The notes: generated by a model from the sequence alone, not told the origin. Positions 1 through 11,868 are shown, counted from the first letter of the stretch. The stretch is DNA of 64,000 nt from Rhypophila decipiens (GCA_033297075.1 MU858049.1:1-64000); one strand, 5' to 3'. Translations and numbers: made by a program.

Positions 1-431
1 AGGATCAGGATGGCTATGGTGGCTAGGGTAGTATGCAATAAAAGGGGCTGTAGCTGGCTTGGCATTGCGCAGAACTTTTGAAGTGGACCTCCGTAAACGT
101 AAATAGAAACTGGTCTGATCCCTTGAAATAAACCTGCTCTAAATACTCCGTAGCTAGCAGTCGTTTCGAGTTGATGTATTCGTAGCGCACAAATAAAAGG
201 CAATAAACCGAGACCCTGAAGAACTCCCGAACCGACAATCCCACGCCATGTGCGAAAATGAACCTTTATCTCCCATATCCCCCTTCCCTGTTTAGATCAC
301 CAGATGCGTGCCAAATATGCCACCCAAAAAGAGAAAACCCAGCGCCAGCATTTGGGCACGTAAGCTAACAGTGCCTGAGGAATGGTATCCCCCGAAGAAA
401 ACAATGCCGAAATAAAAGGACAAGTTCAGAG
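1..431. other. Left-edge flank, no gene seen
   Basis: This stretch lies downstream of the Sub1-like gene and probably contains its 3' UTR. Short open frames are present but none resembles a known protein and none shows a coherent domain. A gene that begins left of the window could end here, but I see no C-terminal exon that I can support. Confidence 0.5.
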
Positions 432-1055
432 CTACTCGTCATCCTCCTCCTCGCTCGTCTCTTCGATATTTGCCTTCTTGCTCTTCTTGGCTGGCTTCTT
501 CTTCTCCTTCTTGGCAGCAGCGGGAGAGCGTGCTGGAGCGTCTCCTGCTACTGCAGCGGATGACAATTCGGCGCTGTCGGGCTCATCGAACTCGATGCCT
601 TTGGCGCGTAGTAGATTGTTGAGCTCGGGAATGACGCTCAGGAACGCTTGGTATTGGTCAAGGCTGAGGGATATGCCCTGCGAGGAAAGATAACAAGGTT
701 AGCAGCTGTTCAAGTAACGAGAGATGATTACCAAGAGGAAATTCAAGGGACCCGTCGAACCTTTTTTCCTGGCTTGAGTTCGCCATCGGCGGCATTGTAG
801 TATTCACGAATATTGATCAAGAGCTTGCCCTTGAACTCCGAAATACCGACGCGACGCAGTGGGGCGAGCTGACATTGAAGGTTAGTGTCGTCGACGACGA
901 TGCCAAGGCAGATTATCGGATAGAAGGACATGACGAACCTCAAAGTAGTGATTTCCTTCGGCGTCTTTTCCCTTCGCCAGTTCCCTTTTGGTAGCTTTCG
1001 GCTTGGCATACTCCGGCTCCTTGTAGCCTTCGGTGTCGCGCTGTCGCTTTGGCAT
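432..1055 (-). CDS. SUB1: Transcriptional coactivator PC4/Sub1 family
   Basis: Single-stranded-DNA-binding coactivator of RNA polymerase II, expected in the nucleus. Three exons read on the minus strand: 1055-939, 868-761 and 677-432, giving 156 residues. The introns are 70 and 83 nt; the first acceptor is TGTCAG and the second CTCGCAG. The PC4 fold covers about residues 36-107: strand segments LAPLRRVGISEFKG and LLINIREYY, then GELKPGKKGISLSLDQYQAFL and the helix IPELNNLLRAKG. The N-terminus is basic (MPKRQRDTEGYKEP). The C-terminal tail is a lysine-rich stretch (KKEKKKPAKKSKK, residues 131-143) followed by an acidic end (EETSEEEDDE). The start MPKRQR is the only ATG that gives an uninterrupted fold. 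Family knowledge: yeast Sub1 and human PC4 share this core, while fungal members have variable charged tails. The call is firm; the tail length is typical of fungi. Confidence 0.93.
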
Positions 1056-1559
1056 CTTGGATACACAATTGAAGCCCGTAGTTGAGTGGGGAGAGATTTA
1101 GAGAGCTGTTTAGAGATTGGTTGGAAATGGAGCAAATGAATTGCACGGTAATTCTCTCGGCGCGACAGGTTCACGGCGACGTCGACCGTGGCTCCCCTCT
1201 CCATAGAACGCGAAGGCACGTGATGAAAGGTGAAAACTGTGGTGGAGTGCGGTGACTGACGGTGGAACGCCGCAGTACGGACCGGCGGAAAAACTGTTGC
1301 GGGCCGGGCACCTGACGAGCAGCTGACCGGGAGTGCTGAGATAAGATAAGCTCAGAAACCATGCTTTGGGACGCGCAGCTTGACCAGAGACAATAAATCA
1401 AGGTAACTTTTCTGTGAATTGGTTCTCGAAGGGTATTAAACAAGAGTCTCTTAAACAAAGCATTTTGCAAAACACTGGCAGTTAAATACCTTTTACTCCC
1501 TAAACAAAAAAACAAAAACCAAAACCTAATGCAACTATAACGATGCCAAAACAAGCAAG
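1056..1559. other. Intergenic, upstream of SUB1 and downstream of 5-oxoprolinase
   Basis: About 500 bases between two minus-strand genes. It should carry the 3' UTR of the 5-oxoprolinase gene and the promoter of the Sub1-like gene. A long minus-strand open frame crosses it but has no recognisable protein. No clear TATA box stands out. Confidence 0.5.
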
Positions 1560-4500
1560 CTAAACCTGCAGAGCTGTGTCTTCCCTGGCCGCAAAGCTTC
1601 CTTTCTTCCACCCTTCTGTGGGATCCCTCTCTTTCAGATGGACCTTTTCCTCGCCCACCTTGCCCCAGCCGCCACCGCCAGGAGTCATGATGATGATCCT
1701 ATCCCCTGCCTTCATCGGCGCGCTATTCTTGGCTCCAAGGTTGATATACCGCTCCTCCTCCTCCTCTTCCTCCTCCTGCTCTTCTCCCGCCCCCCCATTT
1801 TGTAGCTTTTTCAGACTACTCTCCCAGCTGGCCTTCTTGACCTTTCTCACCCAAAGATTCAACCCCGCCTGTGCGTCTTCGCCCCCGTTCAGCCCATACG
1901 GCCTGTAGACCCGCCTCTCGCTGAGGATGCTCACTTGGACTGGAATCCGGAACTCGATATCACGAATGACACCATCGCCGCCTCTGTGCTGACCGCGACC
2001 ACCGCTTCCTTTGCGAATCGAGAATTCCCTCAGTAGGACGGGATATCTCCTCTCGAAGACCTCCGAGTCGGTGATTCGCGTGTTGGTCATGTGGGTATGC
2101 ACACCGTCGGTGCCTTCCCAGTAAGACCCCGCGCCGCTCCCACCGGCGATGGTCTCGTAGTAGCCGAATCCTTTGACTTCGGCCTGGCCGGTGACATTGC
2201 CGCCGAAACCAAAGGTCAGATTGTTGCAGTCTCCCTGGCTGGCGGCGCAGGCTTCGAAAGCCTTGAAGATGACGTCTGTTACGCGCTGGCTGGTGAGCAC
2301 GTTCCCGCCCACGACGGCGGCGTTGTCAGATGGAGAGAGGAGTGACTTGGGTGGGATCTTCACTGTGATGGGTTTCAGGCATCCTTGGTTCAGTGGGATA
2401 TCTTCGGAGATCATGCACCGCAGAGTGTAGATGATGGCCGAATACGAGACCGCCTCGGGGGCATTGATGTTGCCATATACTTCAGGGCCGGTGCCATCAA
2501 AGTCAAAAACTGCTTCGCCCTTTTCGGCATCGATGGCGATCTTCAGGCGGATCGGGCTGCCATCGTCCATGTAGTCCACCGCGGAGAGGTCCTTGCCCTG
2601 GAACCGGTTGGAGACAGACTTGAGCAAATTGCGCACTTGCATCTCGGCGTTGTTTTGGATGGCGACCATGTAGAATTGCACGGTATCCTCGCCATATTCG
2701 GCGATGAGGGTCTCAATGAGCGAGATTCCTTTTTGGTTGGCCGAGACCTGGGCCCGAAGATCGTTGATATTATCTGCCAAGCAACGGGTTCCGCTGCAGC
2801 CTGGATACTTGGCTGGTTCCTTGTAAAGGAGTTCGGTGATTCTCTCCTCGTTAAATTTGCCCTCACTGACAATCTTTTCGGATTTGATGGCTGCTCCCTC
2901 TTGAAAGAGCTCTCGGGAATGGGGAGGCATGCTGCCGGCCGTGATGCCGCCAATATCAGCATGGTGGGCTCGGGACGCTGCGTAAAAGAGGATCTTGTCG
3001 CCGGCTTCGTTGAATGCTGGCATCAAGAGGGTAATGTCGGGGAGATGAGTGCCGCCATATGACGGGTGGTTAGAGATGATGACGTCGCCTTTCTTGAGCT
3101 TCCCTTTCCAGATTTCCGCTTGTCTTCTGACACAAGTCGACATGGAACCTAAACCAGATGGATGGTTAGTCACTTCGGAAATAGTTGGCTGAAATGATAA
3201 TGGGCAAAGAATGCTTACCCAAGTGCACAGGCAGGTGAGGAGCATTTGCTACCAGACCCCCAGTAGCATCAAATATTGCGCACGAAAAGTCCAGCCGCTC
3301 CTTGACGTTCGTACTGACACTTGTCTTCTGTAGCGCCCTGCCCATTTGCTCAGCAATAGCCATGAACCGATGGCCAAAAATACTGAGCAGGATTGGGTCG
3401 ACCTCGCGCTCACCAGCCTCCGTGCCCGACTTGTCCTTCTCGTCCCTGCGAATGTCGATGACAACATGCGTTTCCAGGACAAGTGCAGTGCAGTGAGGCG
3501 TCACCACAATCGTCTGAGTCCCGTCAGCCAACATTGCCGGCCCCTTGATCTCAGTTCCCACATCCAGATCATCAAGCTTGTAAACCGGAGTGTCCAAACG
3601 GCCACCCTCAAAGTAAACGTTCTGAGCCGAGTGTGCTTTCTCCGTTGCCACGCCCTTCCGCGTCAGGGTCTTGAGCTGCTCGTCGACCGACTTTTCCTCG
3701 TACCGGAAGCTCTTTCCAATGCCACGTACCCGCACATCATCGACTATAATGTCTCTGTCGTCGAGGGTGAATCCAAACTCGTATCGATGGTGCTTGACAA
3801 AGGCCTGTCCAAAATCCCAATCGTTGCCAAACTCCTCCTTGTCGGGTTTGATAATCATCAGAGCCGACTCGGTTCCCCGATATCTCATGTTCAGGTACTC
3901 TTCGAAAACAATCTGGTCATCCTCGAAGCCCTGGTCACGAAGTGCCTGGCGAGATTTCGCTTTGAGGGACTCCATTTTGCTTGTGAGTTCATCAACAGCG
4001 TTTCCCCAAGTGCTCCAGACCTTGGAATCTGGCTCTTGTCTCTCGTCGACAACATCAGCCAATGCCATGCCATACGCTGAGAGGACCGACGAGTACCGGT
4101 GGATGAGGGTCTGCTTGATACCAAGAGACTCGGCAATAGCAACCGCATGCTGACCACCGGCACCACCGAAACTTGCAAGACGATGTTTTGAAGAATCATG
4201 GCCCTTGGCTTCGGTGATGCTCCTGATGGGGCGGGTCATGGTCTCATTGGCAACTGTCAAGAAACCGTATGCCACCTCGTCGACACTCATGTCCTTTCCA
4301 GTCTCGTTGCGAATCTGGTCCGCAATCTCTTGCAAGACCTTTTTGCTAGCCTCGGCATCCAATCCTTCATTCTCGTTCTCGCCAAAGATCTTTGGAAAGA
4401 ATTCGGGCAGCAATCGTCCGAGGACCAGATTGGCGTCGGTGACTGTGGCAGGTCCGCCTTTCCGATAGCAGGCCGGCCCGGGGTGTGCTCCTGCCGACTC

Positions 4501-5724
4501 GGGGCCAACCACAAAAAGTCCGTTCTTGAAGAACAGCCGTGATCCACCACCTGCAGCCACCGTGTTGATGTCCAACTGCGGCGACTGAATGGTGACGCCG
4601 GCAGTAGTGGTCTCAAATGTGTGATCGTACCTTCCCTCCCCATAGCGGGAGACATCGGTGCTAGTGCCGCCCATATCAAAGCCAATCACTGGTATCTTGG
4701 TGTTCTCATCATATGACGTGATGGCGTACCCTACCACTCCACCAGCGGGCCCGGACAGAATAGCCTTCAGCCCAGTGAACTTGTCGACGTCCACAAGTCC
4801 TCCATCGCTCTGCATGAACTCACACCTCGCACCTCTGTTCCCGCTGCCCTCCTCTTTCACCCCTTTTGTTCCCAACCCACCCTCAAATCCCTTTTGAAAC
4901 CCTTCGATATACTTCTTGATGGCCGGCGTCAGATACGCATCAGCACAGACCGAGGTCGCTCTCGAAACCAGCTTGATCATGGGCATCAGCTCGTGACTAA
5001 GGCTGATATGCTGTAACCCGATCTCCCTCGCCACGTCGCCCACCATTTTTTCGTGGTCAGGAAACGTATACCCATGCATCAGACACACAGCAATGCTCCT
5101 GATGCCGCTGTCGAAGACTTCCTGCAGCTGCTTCTTGATCCCTTCCCTCTCAGGCCTCGTCAAGACTCTAACAGCCTCGCCAGAGAGTCCCATCACAACA
5201 TCGCTGCTCCCTGCTTCCTCGGTTCCAGCCCTAACCTCGACTCGAGTCAAATTTCGCGCAGGATCCTCAGCGTAGTCCTCCAACGTGACCCGCTCCTCTA
5301 CCTCGACAACCTTTTCATACAGTACCTCGGGCTTCCGAATCGCCAAGTCAAAGATCTTGGGTCGACTCTGGTTCCCAATCACCAAGCAGTCACCGAACCC
5401 TTTGGTCACCACCATGGCGATCTTTTCGCCCTTGCGCTCGAGCAAAGCGTTGGTAGCCACAGTGGTGCCCATGCGGATGGAATCGATTTGGGCTGTGTCC
5501 AGGGCCTGGCCACGGGGTATCTCCCGTCCCAGGTAGTGCGACATGATACGGCGGATGCCCTCCAGTGGCGCATCGGAGTAATTGGCCGGATCTTCGGAGA
5601 GAAGCTTGATGATTACATCTGGCTGGCCTTCGAGACGGCCTACACAATCTGTGAATGTTCCGCCGCGGTCGATGGCAATTTGGATGCCGCGGGTCTTGGC
5701 AGCATTTTGTGGTGCTGAGTCCAT
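1560..5724 (-). CDS. OXP1: ATP-dependent 5-oxoprolinase (hydantoinase A/B fusion)
   Basis: Cytosolic enzyme that opens 5-oxo-L-proline to L-glutamate with ATP, part of glutathione breakdown. Two exons, 5724-3219 and 3148-1560, joined over a 70-nt intron (donor GTAAGC, acceptor TTTAG), give 1364 residues; yeast Oxp1 is a little shorter. The N-terminal hydantoinase A_N region starts with [11 protein letters not shown] and contains [16 protein letters not shown]. The hydantoinase A domain contains [33 protein letters not shown] and [18 protein letters not shown]. After the splice junction (LPVHLGSMST) comes the hydantoinase B half with [43 protein letters not shown] and a terminal PGGGGWG. The order matches the single-chain eukaryotic enzyme. 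An acidic run ([11 protein letters not shown]) about 60-70 residues before the end looks like a lineage-specific insertion encoded by a CTC/TTC repeat on the plus strand. All core motifs appear intact. Confidence 0.96.
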
Positions 5725-6715
5725 TTTTGTTTCTTGGATGGGGTGTTATGAGGAGGGAAAGGGCAAGTCAATATCGTGAGTCGAGCAGGGTATATGAAGG
5801 GGTATTTCTGTTATGGAAATGTGATGGGAAGGCGAGAAAGGGAAGAGCAGTCGAAATTCGGAGTCTAAATTGTCGAGATGCTTGTTGTTGAAGGTTTGGG
5901 TCTGGTGACAAGTTAATTTCGGATATATTCGCTCGTGAGCATCTGCATGCAAGTACGGCGATGATGAAATGCAAGACGTGAAGTGATGATGCACCTGATC
6001 GACTAAATGGATGATCAAGGACTGGTTACGGAAGAGATAAAACTGAATCCAGAAACAAGAGCAGAAGTCGCCAATTTAGTGTGCATGCACTGCAAAAAAA
6101 CTCATGATATCTCTCAGGGACCCCAGGGCCCTTCTTTCTCTTATTCTCTTATCAATAAAAGAGGTACCCACGCTACCCGACAACGGCGTGAGGCTCGGTG
6201 ATGCAAGCAGAGGCCGGAGGACGCGGCCCCACATTTACGTTGACTCGCCCCGCACCGCCTTCGCTTGAGTCCTCGTCGGGAATCTCTCCCGACCAACTAT
6301 GGCCCCACCGTCGCCTCCCGAGTTCTCCTGGTCATCTATTCTAAGCCGGGAAAACAGGCCGATGCATTTTCCTCCCTTGAAAGACATCAAGATATTTGTT
6401 TGTTTTTGTATCAAGTTATTTAATTACCATACCCTCGTTATCTTCGTTCTACAGTCCGCATCCGTGTTTTTATGTCTTATGACTCGACCCTCAAGTCTTT
6501 CTCGACTGCCCCTACGCGCCCTGACTACCATCCATCTCAAATTGGCTCATCTGACGACCGCTATGTTGTCGCCGTCTTTTCTGCTCATCATGTAGCAAAA
6601 ACATTCTTTTCTCTAATACGAGGTCAATTTCCTTCATAAACACCGCAGCCATGCTTCTCAACCCCAGCATGGCAAGTCGAGGTCAAATTTGACCTGAAAG
6701 CAGCACCCATTATGA
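5725..6715. other. Intergenic between 5-oxoprolinase and GNAT genes
   Basis: Nearly 1 kb containing the promoter and leader of the minus-strand 5-oxoprolinase gene and the 3' flank of the GNAT gene. Short open frames on both strands are not protein-like. I see no RNA gene or repeat. Confidence 0.5.
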
Positions 6716-7390
6716 CTACTCCTTCGCCTCCCCATCCCCGCCAGTCTCTCCCCTATCCAAGCCCCTCAAATTCTCCCACTCACTAGCCAACATGCCAAAT
6801 ATAATCTCATCATACCTCTTCCGATCAAGAAGCAGCGACTCCCTGACCCTCCCCTCCTCAACAAACCCCAGCGACCGATAGACCCGGATCGCCCTCGTGT
6901 TGTACGAAAACGTCGTGAGTCCGATCCTGTGGTATCCGCCCCATCGGAATCCCCAGTCCAGCGCCCAGTTGATCGCCTCTGCGCCGTAGCCCTTGCCTCT
7001 GTACCCGCCCACCATGGAGATGCCCAGCATCACGTCCCGATGATGCTGTACCTCGTGGCCGTGGGGCCAGAATAGGCTGACCATGCCGATGGGTGTTGGT
7101 TTTGGAGGCTTCTTTTCTTGTGTTTCCGTTGGTGACTCGGAGGAAGCAGGTAGGCAAATCAAGACCCGCAGTGGGTTATGCTTGGTCAGCTCGTAGAAAC
7201 CCAGCCCTGAGATGCGGTTCCCTGGGGAGAGCGTGCGGAAGGAGCCCATTGAGACGGCTACGGGGTCGCCGTTCATGACTTCGCAGATGAAGGTCTTGTC
7301 ATCTTCGTCTTCTTCTACTGCGCGGTAGACGAGCCGGGAGCTTTTCCAGGCGTTGAGGATGGATGCCGGATAGACGTCTTCGTCTGCCAT
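6716..7390 (-). CDS. GNAT-family acetyltransferase, RimJ/RimL type
   Basis: Single-exon gene of 224 residues, predicted to transfer an acetyl group from acetyl-CoA to an amine; the substrate cannot be read from the sequence. The acetyl-CoA loop of GNAT motif A is visible as GGYRGKGYGAEAINWALDWGF near residues 128-149, preceded by the strand DVMLGISMV. It is followed by GYHRIGLTTFSYNTRAIRVYRSLGFVEEGRVRES, the typical motif B/RimL pattern with N-x-R-A-x-x-x-Y-x-x-x-GF. An N-terminal part carries a mainly acidic and hydrophobic region with a Lys/Pro-rich linker (EKKPPKPTP). The ATG at 7390 begins MADEDVYP, and the frame stays open to the stop at 6716. Neighbours give no clue to the substrate. 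Alternative roles (protein N-terminal, spermidine or antibiotic-type acetylation) cannot be separated. Confidence 0.88.
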   Translation of the reverse strand: MADEDVYPASILNAWKSSRLVYRAVEEDEDDKTFICEVMNGDPVAVSMGSFRTLSPGNRISGLGFYELTKHNPLRVLICLPASSESPTETQEKKPPKPTPIGMVSLFWPHGHEVQHHRDVMLGISMVGGYRGKGYGAEAINWALDWGFRWGGYHRIGLTTFSYNTRAIRVYRSLGFVEEGRVRESLLLDRKRYDEIIFGMLASEWENLRGLDRGETGGDGEAKE

Positions 7391-9445
7391 TTTGAGGTTG
7401 CTGTGATTTTTGTTTGTTTTGCTCCGTCTATAACCTTGAGATTTGGTGTTTGTTGCTAGGCATGGGTCCTTTTATGGGGTTTGACAAGTTTAAAGTAAAG
7501 GTAAACTGTGGTGCGTTGTCGGGTATGGTAAACTTAAGGCTAGGTAAGGTAGTTGGTGAGGCATCTGTTAACCTCCGCCCGTAAATGTCAACAGCAGATA
7601 GGCATCCTCGCCTTCTTATATGTCCGTTTACGTCCTCCAAGAACTCCAGCGTCGCGCTATTTACTCGGATTACCTAGGCAGAGAACCTTTGTGGTCAGAA
7701 TGTAGAGGAGTCTTGTACCAATCGCAAGTTCTTTGCATAGATATCTCGCATACTCCGCCTATAGGCATGCAGATCTGACTCACTCACCGAGAAAGCATAA
7801 TGAAGCGAGTTTCTCCTTGTCTTTTGAATTTATACCACCCGCGCTGTTGCTCTCCTGAACGGGAGCGGCCGCATTTACCGGTATTGAGCCTTCCTCTTCG
7901 GGACGCTATCGGTACCGTCAAGAGCATGGAACTGTTGACTGGATTTGGTTCATGCATCATGGGCGGCCCCAGTTGTCAGCAGTGTCGTCCCGCTATTAAC
8001 TGCGACTCAGACTTACGATTACACCACCGGAGATATAGCGGGTAGGTCAAAATTCTTCAGCAATAATGCTGTGAAGCTCAGATGAGTAATCAGATATATA
8101 AGCAATGAGAGACTGTGATATCAGGATTTCGGCAATAAAAATTTGAGGATACGAGTGAGTCCAAGAGATAAGCACACGTGGCACAGAGAGACAGTTGAGC
8201 GAGTGCTGAGTCTACCCATATCGAACGGTTGCTTGGATATTCGTATGAAGTAAAAAGTAGCAGGCCAGCATGGATTTGTCTGAGAATCGCCGGCGTGGAT
8301 AACCGGGTTATTGGGTGCGACGTCCTGGCAGACCCAGAGAAGACCGAAAATAAACACTGTCAGCCAGGAAGTTGGCTTTCGATCCAGACATATGTTAGTG
8401 AAACCACCCGTCCAAGCCTGGTATAAGAGCTGGAAAAACCGCGACCGCTAGAAACCGTCTCCCCGGCTAACCACGGTCTTTTGCCTTGAAGACCAGAATA
8501 AAGGCCTTGACTGGCTCGAATAAAGGCCTTGACTGGTTAGAATAAATGCCTTGACTGGCTCGAATAAGAACTGTTTAGGGTTCTGATAATCATCGGTGGA
8601 CGCTGGATTCACAATATTGAAATATTATTATACCCAGACAAATATCAACAGACTTACTACACAGTCGAGACCGCGAAACGTACCTAAGGTACATACACAT
8701 CAATGTCTGCATTTTCCATATGACGAAAACTCTTGTCAATTCATTTGCCATTCCATATTTCTATCCCTCTAGTCGGGTAACAGCTTGTATATTTCCTTCA
8801 TGATCTTGCCCACCACGAGATGAGCCATCCTTTATTTTGTGCGTCCCTTCTTCTCATCCCAGACTCTCTCCTCAACATAACATCGACAATACTCTTCATG
8901 TACCATTTCCGTGCCCTTTCTCCTTATTCTAATAGACCTCGCCCTAAGCCATGCCCATGATCATGCCCGTCATAATGGCGATGAGAAGTCCGCTGCAGCC
9001 AAATCCTCAACCACCAGGCCAACATACGAACAAGATCCCTCAACGTATCACAAGTCAACTCTCCAGCCTGAAGCAGTCCGGAGGATGTGATCGCTGTTCA
9101 GGAAGTATGGTGGTGATGGAAAGACGGAGTTGGGGATGCGGCCCGACTAGGCAGTCAAGTCGCCAAATAAAGAAGTGTTGCCCATCTGTAGTAAGGAAAC
9201 CACATCCCTGTTCTATTGTCTCAAAAACCGGAAATGAAGATGCGAAAGACTTTTGCAAACAAGGGCTGCCGGTGTCCCATTTAAACTCCATCCCTGATGA
9301 AAGAGAAAAGGCGAAGATCCAAGAACACAGCAGCAGCCTAGCCAGACATGAGAAGAGGGCGTGTGATTTCATCCATCATAACGGTATTAAAAACGGAGTG
9401 AAAAGAGGAAAGGAAATGACCCAAGAAAACCCCCATAGCGACCCC
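7391..9445. other. 2-kb intergenic region with a 22-bp minisatellite
   Basis: Between the GNAT promoter and the 3' end of the eIF2 beta gene. It holds a short tandem repeat at 8496-8561 (listed separately) and AT-rich patches. Open frames on the plus strand near 8951-9709 run antisense to the eIF2 beta 3' end and do not look like protein. No gene supported. Confidence 0.5.
8496..8561. repeat. 22-bp tandem repeat, three copies
   Basis: Three adjacent 22-base units at 8496-8517, 8518-8539 and 8540-8561 share the core GAATAAAGGCCTTGACTGG. The second unit ends in TTA instead of CTC, and the third has ATGCC instead of AGGCC. A partial fourth unit (GAATAAG) follows, and a degenerate half unit (GCCTTGAAGACCA) precedes. 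This is an intergenic minisatellite with no evident coding role. Confidence 0.9.
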
Positions 9446-10849
9446 TTAACCCTGCATCTTTCTTCTCTTTCCGACTTGGGCGGAGAAACCAGTCTTGATG
9501 GCCTGTACGGAACGACGCGATCCGCAAGAGTTGCAGGTGATGAAGCTAGAGAGCGCAAAGTCAGCATCCGAGTTGGCACATACTGTATCAAGATATTACT
9601 TACTATAGACGGTTCTCTCCTTTGCTCAGTTCGGTGTTGGGCGAGCGGCAAGTTTTGCATGTTACATATTCTAGCAAAGTTGTCAGCAACCGCAGAGCAA
9701 GTTAAATGACCCGTACGACTTACCGATGATATATGTGCGCAAGACGTTCTCGATTTGCTTCTGCTGGAAACGACCCTTGATAACCAACCGTCTGGCGCCG
9801 TCAGTTGAACCGCTGGTACCCAATTCAGCAAACAGGTACGCAGTGACGTGCTCGTCGGATCTCTTCATGCGCTTGCAAATCTCGGGAAGGTTGGCGAAGA
9901 TGGTCTTCTTGTTGCCTTCACGCATGCACTGAGGTGGCGGGATCTTGTATGACCGTGTTCCGGACGAGGCGTGATCGGGGTTCTTCTGGGTCAGAGAAAC
10001 AAAGAAGCGCGACAAGAGAAGGTTGTAGGTGATGGGCTTCTCCTCGTTGTGTTCCCAGATGCCGGTTCCCTTCTCCATATCACCGTCGTCCTGCTCCTCA
10101 GACGCAGGAGCCTCTTCTCCCTCCTTGCCCTCAATCTTGAGAGCCTCGAGCTTCTTGGCAAACTCGTCCTCTTCCTTTACCACCTTCTTCTTCTTCTTTT
10201 TCTTCAGCGAGAGGTCGAGACCGCCATCCTCGCCGGCGGGGGCTTCGTCACCACCCTCGGCCTCGTCATCCTTCTTGACCTTCTTCTTCTTCTTTTTCTG
10301 GAGCGAGAGGTCAAGACCATCGTCGCCGACGTCGCCGTCTGCTGGCTCGGCAGCTTGTGCTTGACTCGCGTCAGTAAAGTCTCCGAGAGCGGCCGAAAGA
10401 GGCGGCGTACGAGGTGTGTGCGACATGGCAGTCTCCTTGGTCTCGTCGGTAGGGGTGGCAATCATGGTTACACTGCCGTCGGCGTCCACGACGATCTTCT
10501 CTTCCGTGAAAGCGACTGATTTGCGCGAAGCGCGACGTGGAGGTTCCTGGGGTTGGTTAGTATCGAGCGATATATCTCGTGCTGAAAAGGAACGATGCTC
10601 GCTATGGAGGGTTGCGTATGAAATTTTTAAGCTTGTTTGTAGTTGGGGTGGCGGAGGTCTGGCACAGGGATAGTTGGGACTGCGACCTCTCTTCACAGGC
10701 TGGGGAAATGATAGGTTTTGGAGGGGCAGTGGATTTAACGGTCCTTTTTGGTGGAGGGAGGGGGACCGGAGGGCTAAAGGCCGCGCAAGGCCAATCCGTC
10801 TGAATTTCTTGGATAATAATATAAAACATCAACTTACCTCAGCACTCAT
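9446..10849 (-). CDS. SUI3: Translation initiation factor eIF2 beta subunit
   Basis: Beta subunit of eIF2, which delivers initiator Met-tRNA to the 40S ribosome. Four exons on the minus strand: 10849-10838 (only 12 nt, MSAE), 10546-9724, 9670-9604 and 9545-9446, giving 333 residues. Introns are 291, 53 and 58 nt. Residues 81-96 and 113-128 carry two lysine blocks, each preceded by the same GLDLSL motif; family members use such K-boxes to bind eIF5 and eIF2B epsilon. The core contains [40 protein letters not shown] and [20 protein letters not shown]. The C-terminal zinc finger is C283-x2-C286-x18-C305-x2-C308, followed by the basic tail GKRRKMQG. The last two introns interrupt the finger region; without splicing the finger is lost, which supports the exon choice. 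The tiny first exon is inferred from a good donor (GAG/GTAAGT) and acceptor (CCCCAG). Confidence 0.94.
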
Positions 10850-11464
10850 TTTTGTAGTTGCAAAGTCCGGTTTGGTTTGACTGCTGCAGGTTGCGTTCTC
10901 TGATGACTTATATCTTCGAAATGCTGGCAATTTCCAGATCCACAAAGAAGGTAAGAAGAGCGTTGCGTGATTTGTGTGATTTCCAATCGGCTTTTGGGTT
11001 GGATCTTGCTCGAAGACGTGGTCTGTGACTCTGTGCCCCCCAACTTTCATGACGTTTCGTCGCTCAACGACAGTCAAATCGGTGACTCAGTTCCTGTGGT
11101 CACCTGACAAGTGGGGCGTTCTGGACCCACCACCACCCCTCAGAAGGTTTTGCCAGCTGCTGACAGCTCTGCGTCGGCCCCAGCTCCTCGCACCCGAGTC
11201 CCGACTCCTCCAGCTCCAGCCCGTGGCTTGGAACTCCTATCAAGGAGTGGATTGAACCGACATCACCGTTCGACGCCGCCTTCGCAATAGCCTCGCCAAT
11301 CCGCTACAATCGCTCATCAAGATCATTCCAGTCGATGATTTAAACAGTGAAGCCGGTAGTGTGCTTCGCAAGGCGGTACTTTGCCTGGCCACGTGCGGCA
11401 GCCCACTTCCTCTCCGTCGCGCATCCGGCTTAAGCCGGTACCTACCTCTCCCCAAGCCTGTATC
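10850..11464. other. Divergent promoter region, eIF2 beta / Mim2-like
   Basis: About 615 bases between the start codons of two divergently transcribed genes, so both promoters and leaders must lie here. There is no gene-like frame and no obvious TATA element. Confidence 0.55.
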
Positions 11465-11868
11465 ATGTCCGGCTACGGCTCCTTCGTCATGCCGGTGACG
11501 GGCTCTTCGTCCGACAACGACGATATCGACGATATCGACTCGCTCCCCTCCATTTCGAGCGGCGTCCTCTCCGATACAGACAGCGAATCCGATGCTCAGC
11601 GGGAATGGGAAGAGAGCCTGGAACAGCTCCAGCTCATGCTGACCATGGTCATAGTCCCGTTCGCGGGAAAGTTTCTTGGGAGGAAATTTGCATACTGGAG
11701 TAAGTCGCACGCTATTTGGTCTCCTGGAGATAAGGAGAAGTGGCAGGGAGCTAACCCGCGACAGGCTGGGCTCGATACATGGAATGGGCGCACAATGTCG
11801 AGATACGGTGGACGAACAAGACAGCATTTGCGGCTGCCGGGGCGGTGGAAGCTGCAGCAACATTATGA
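11465..11868 (+). CDS. MIM2: Mim2-like mitochondrial outer membrane import protein
   Basis: Two exons, 11465-11699 and 11765-11868, joined over a 65-nt intron (donor GTAAGT, acceptor CGACAG) to give 112 residues. The N-terminal half is acidic and serine-rich (SSSDNDDIDDIDSLPSISSG, then DTDSESD). A conserved-looking segment follows: REWEESLEQLQLMLTMVIVPFAGK, then FLGRKFAYWSWARYMEW. It contains one membrane helix (about residues 62-80) flanked by basic and aromatic residues. The tail is TNKTAFAAAGAVEAAATL. Acidic N-terminus plus a single helix with a GRxxAYW-type end matches fungal Mim2, which works with Mim1 to insert alpha-helical proteins into the mitochondrial outer membrane. The identification rests on remembered family pattern, not on a search. 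An in-frame upstream extension exists but starts with TTG, so the ATG at 11465 is preferred. Confidence 0.72.

Noticed and set aside
8951..9709. Plus-strand open frame of about 250 codons
   Set aside because: It overlaps the last two exons and the 3' flank of eIF2 beta in antisense, has no domain character, and the minus-strand gene explains the sequence.
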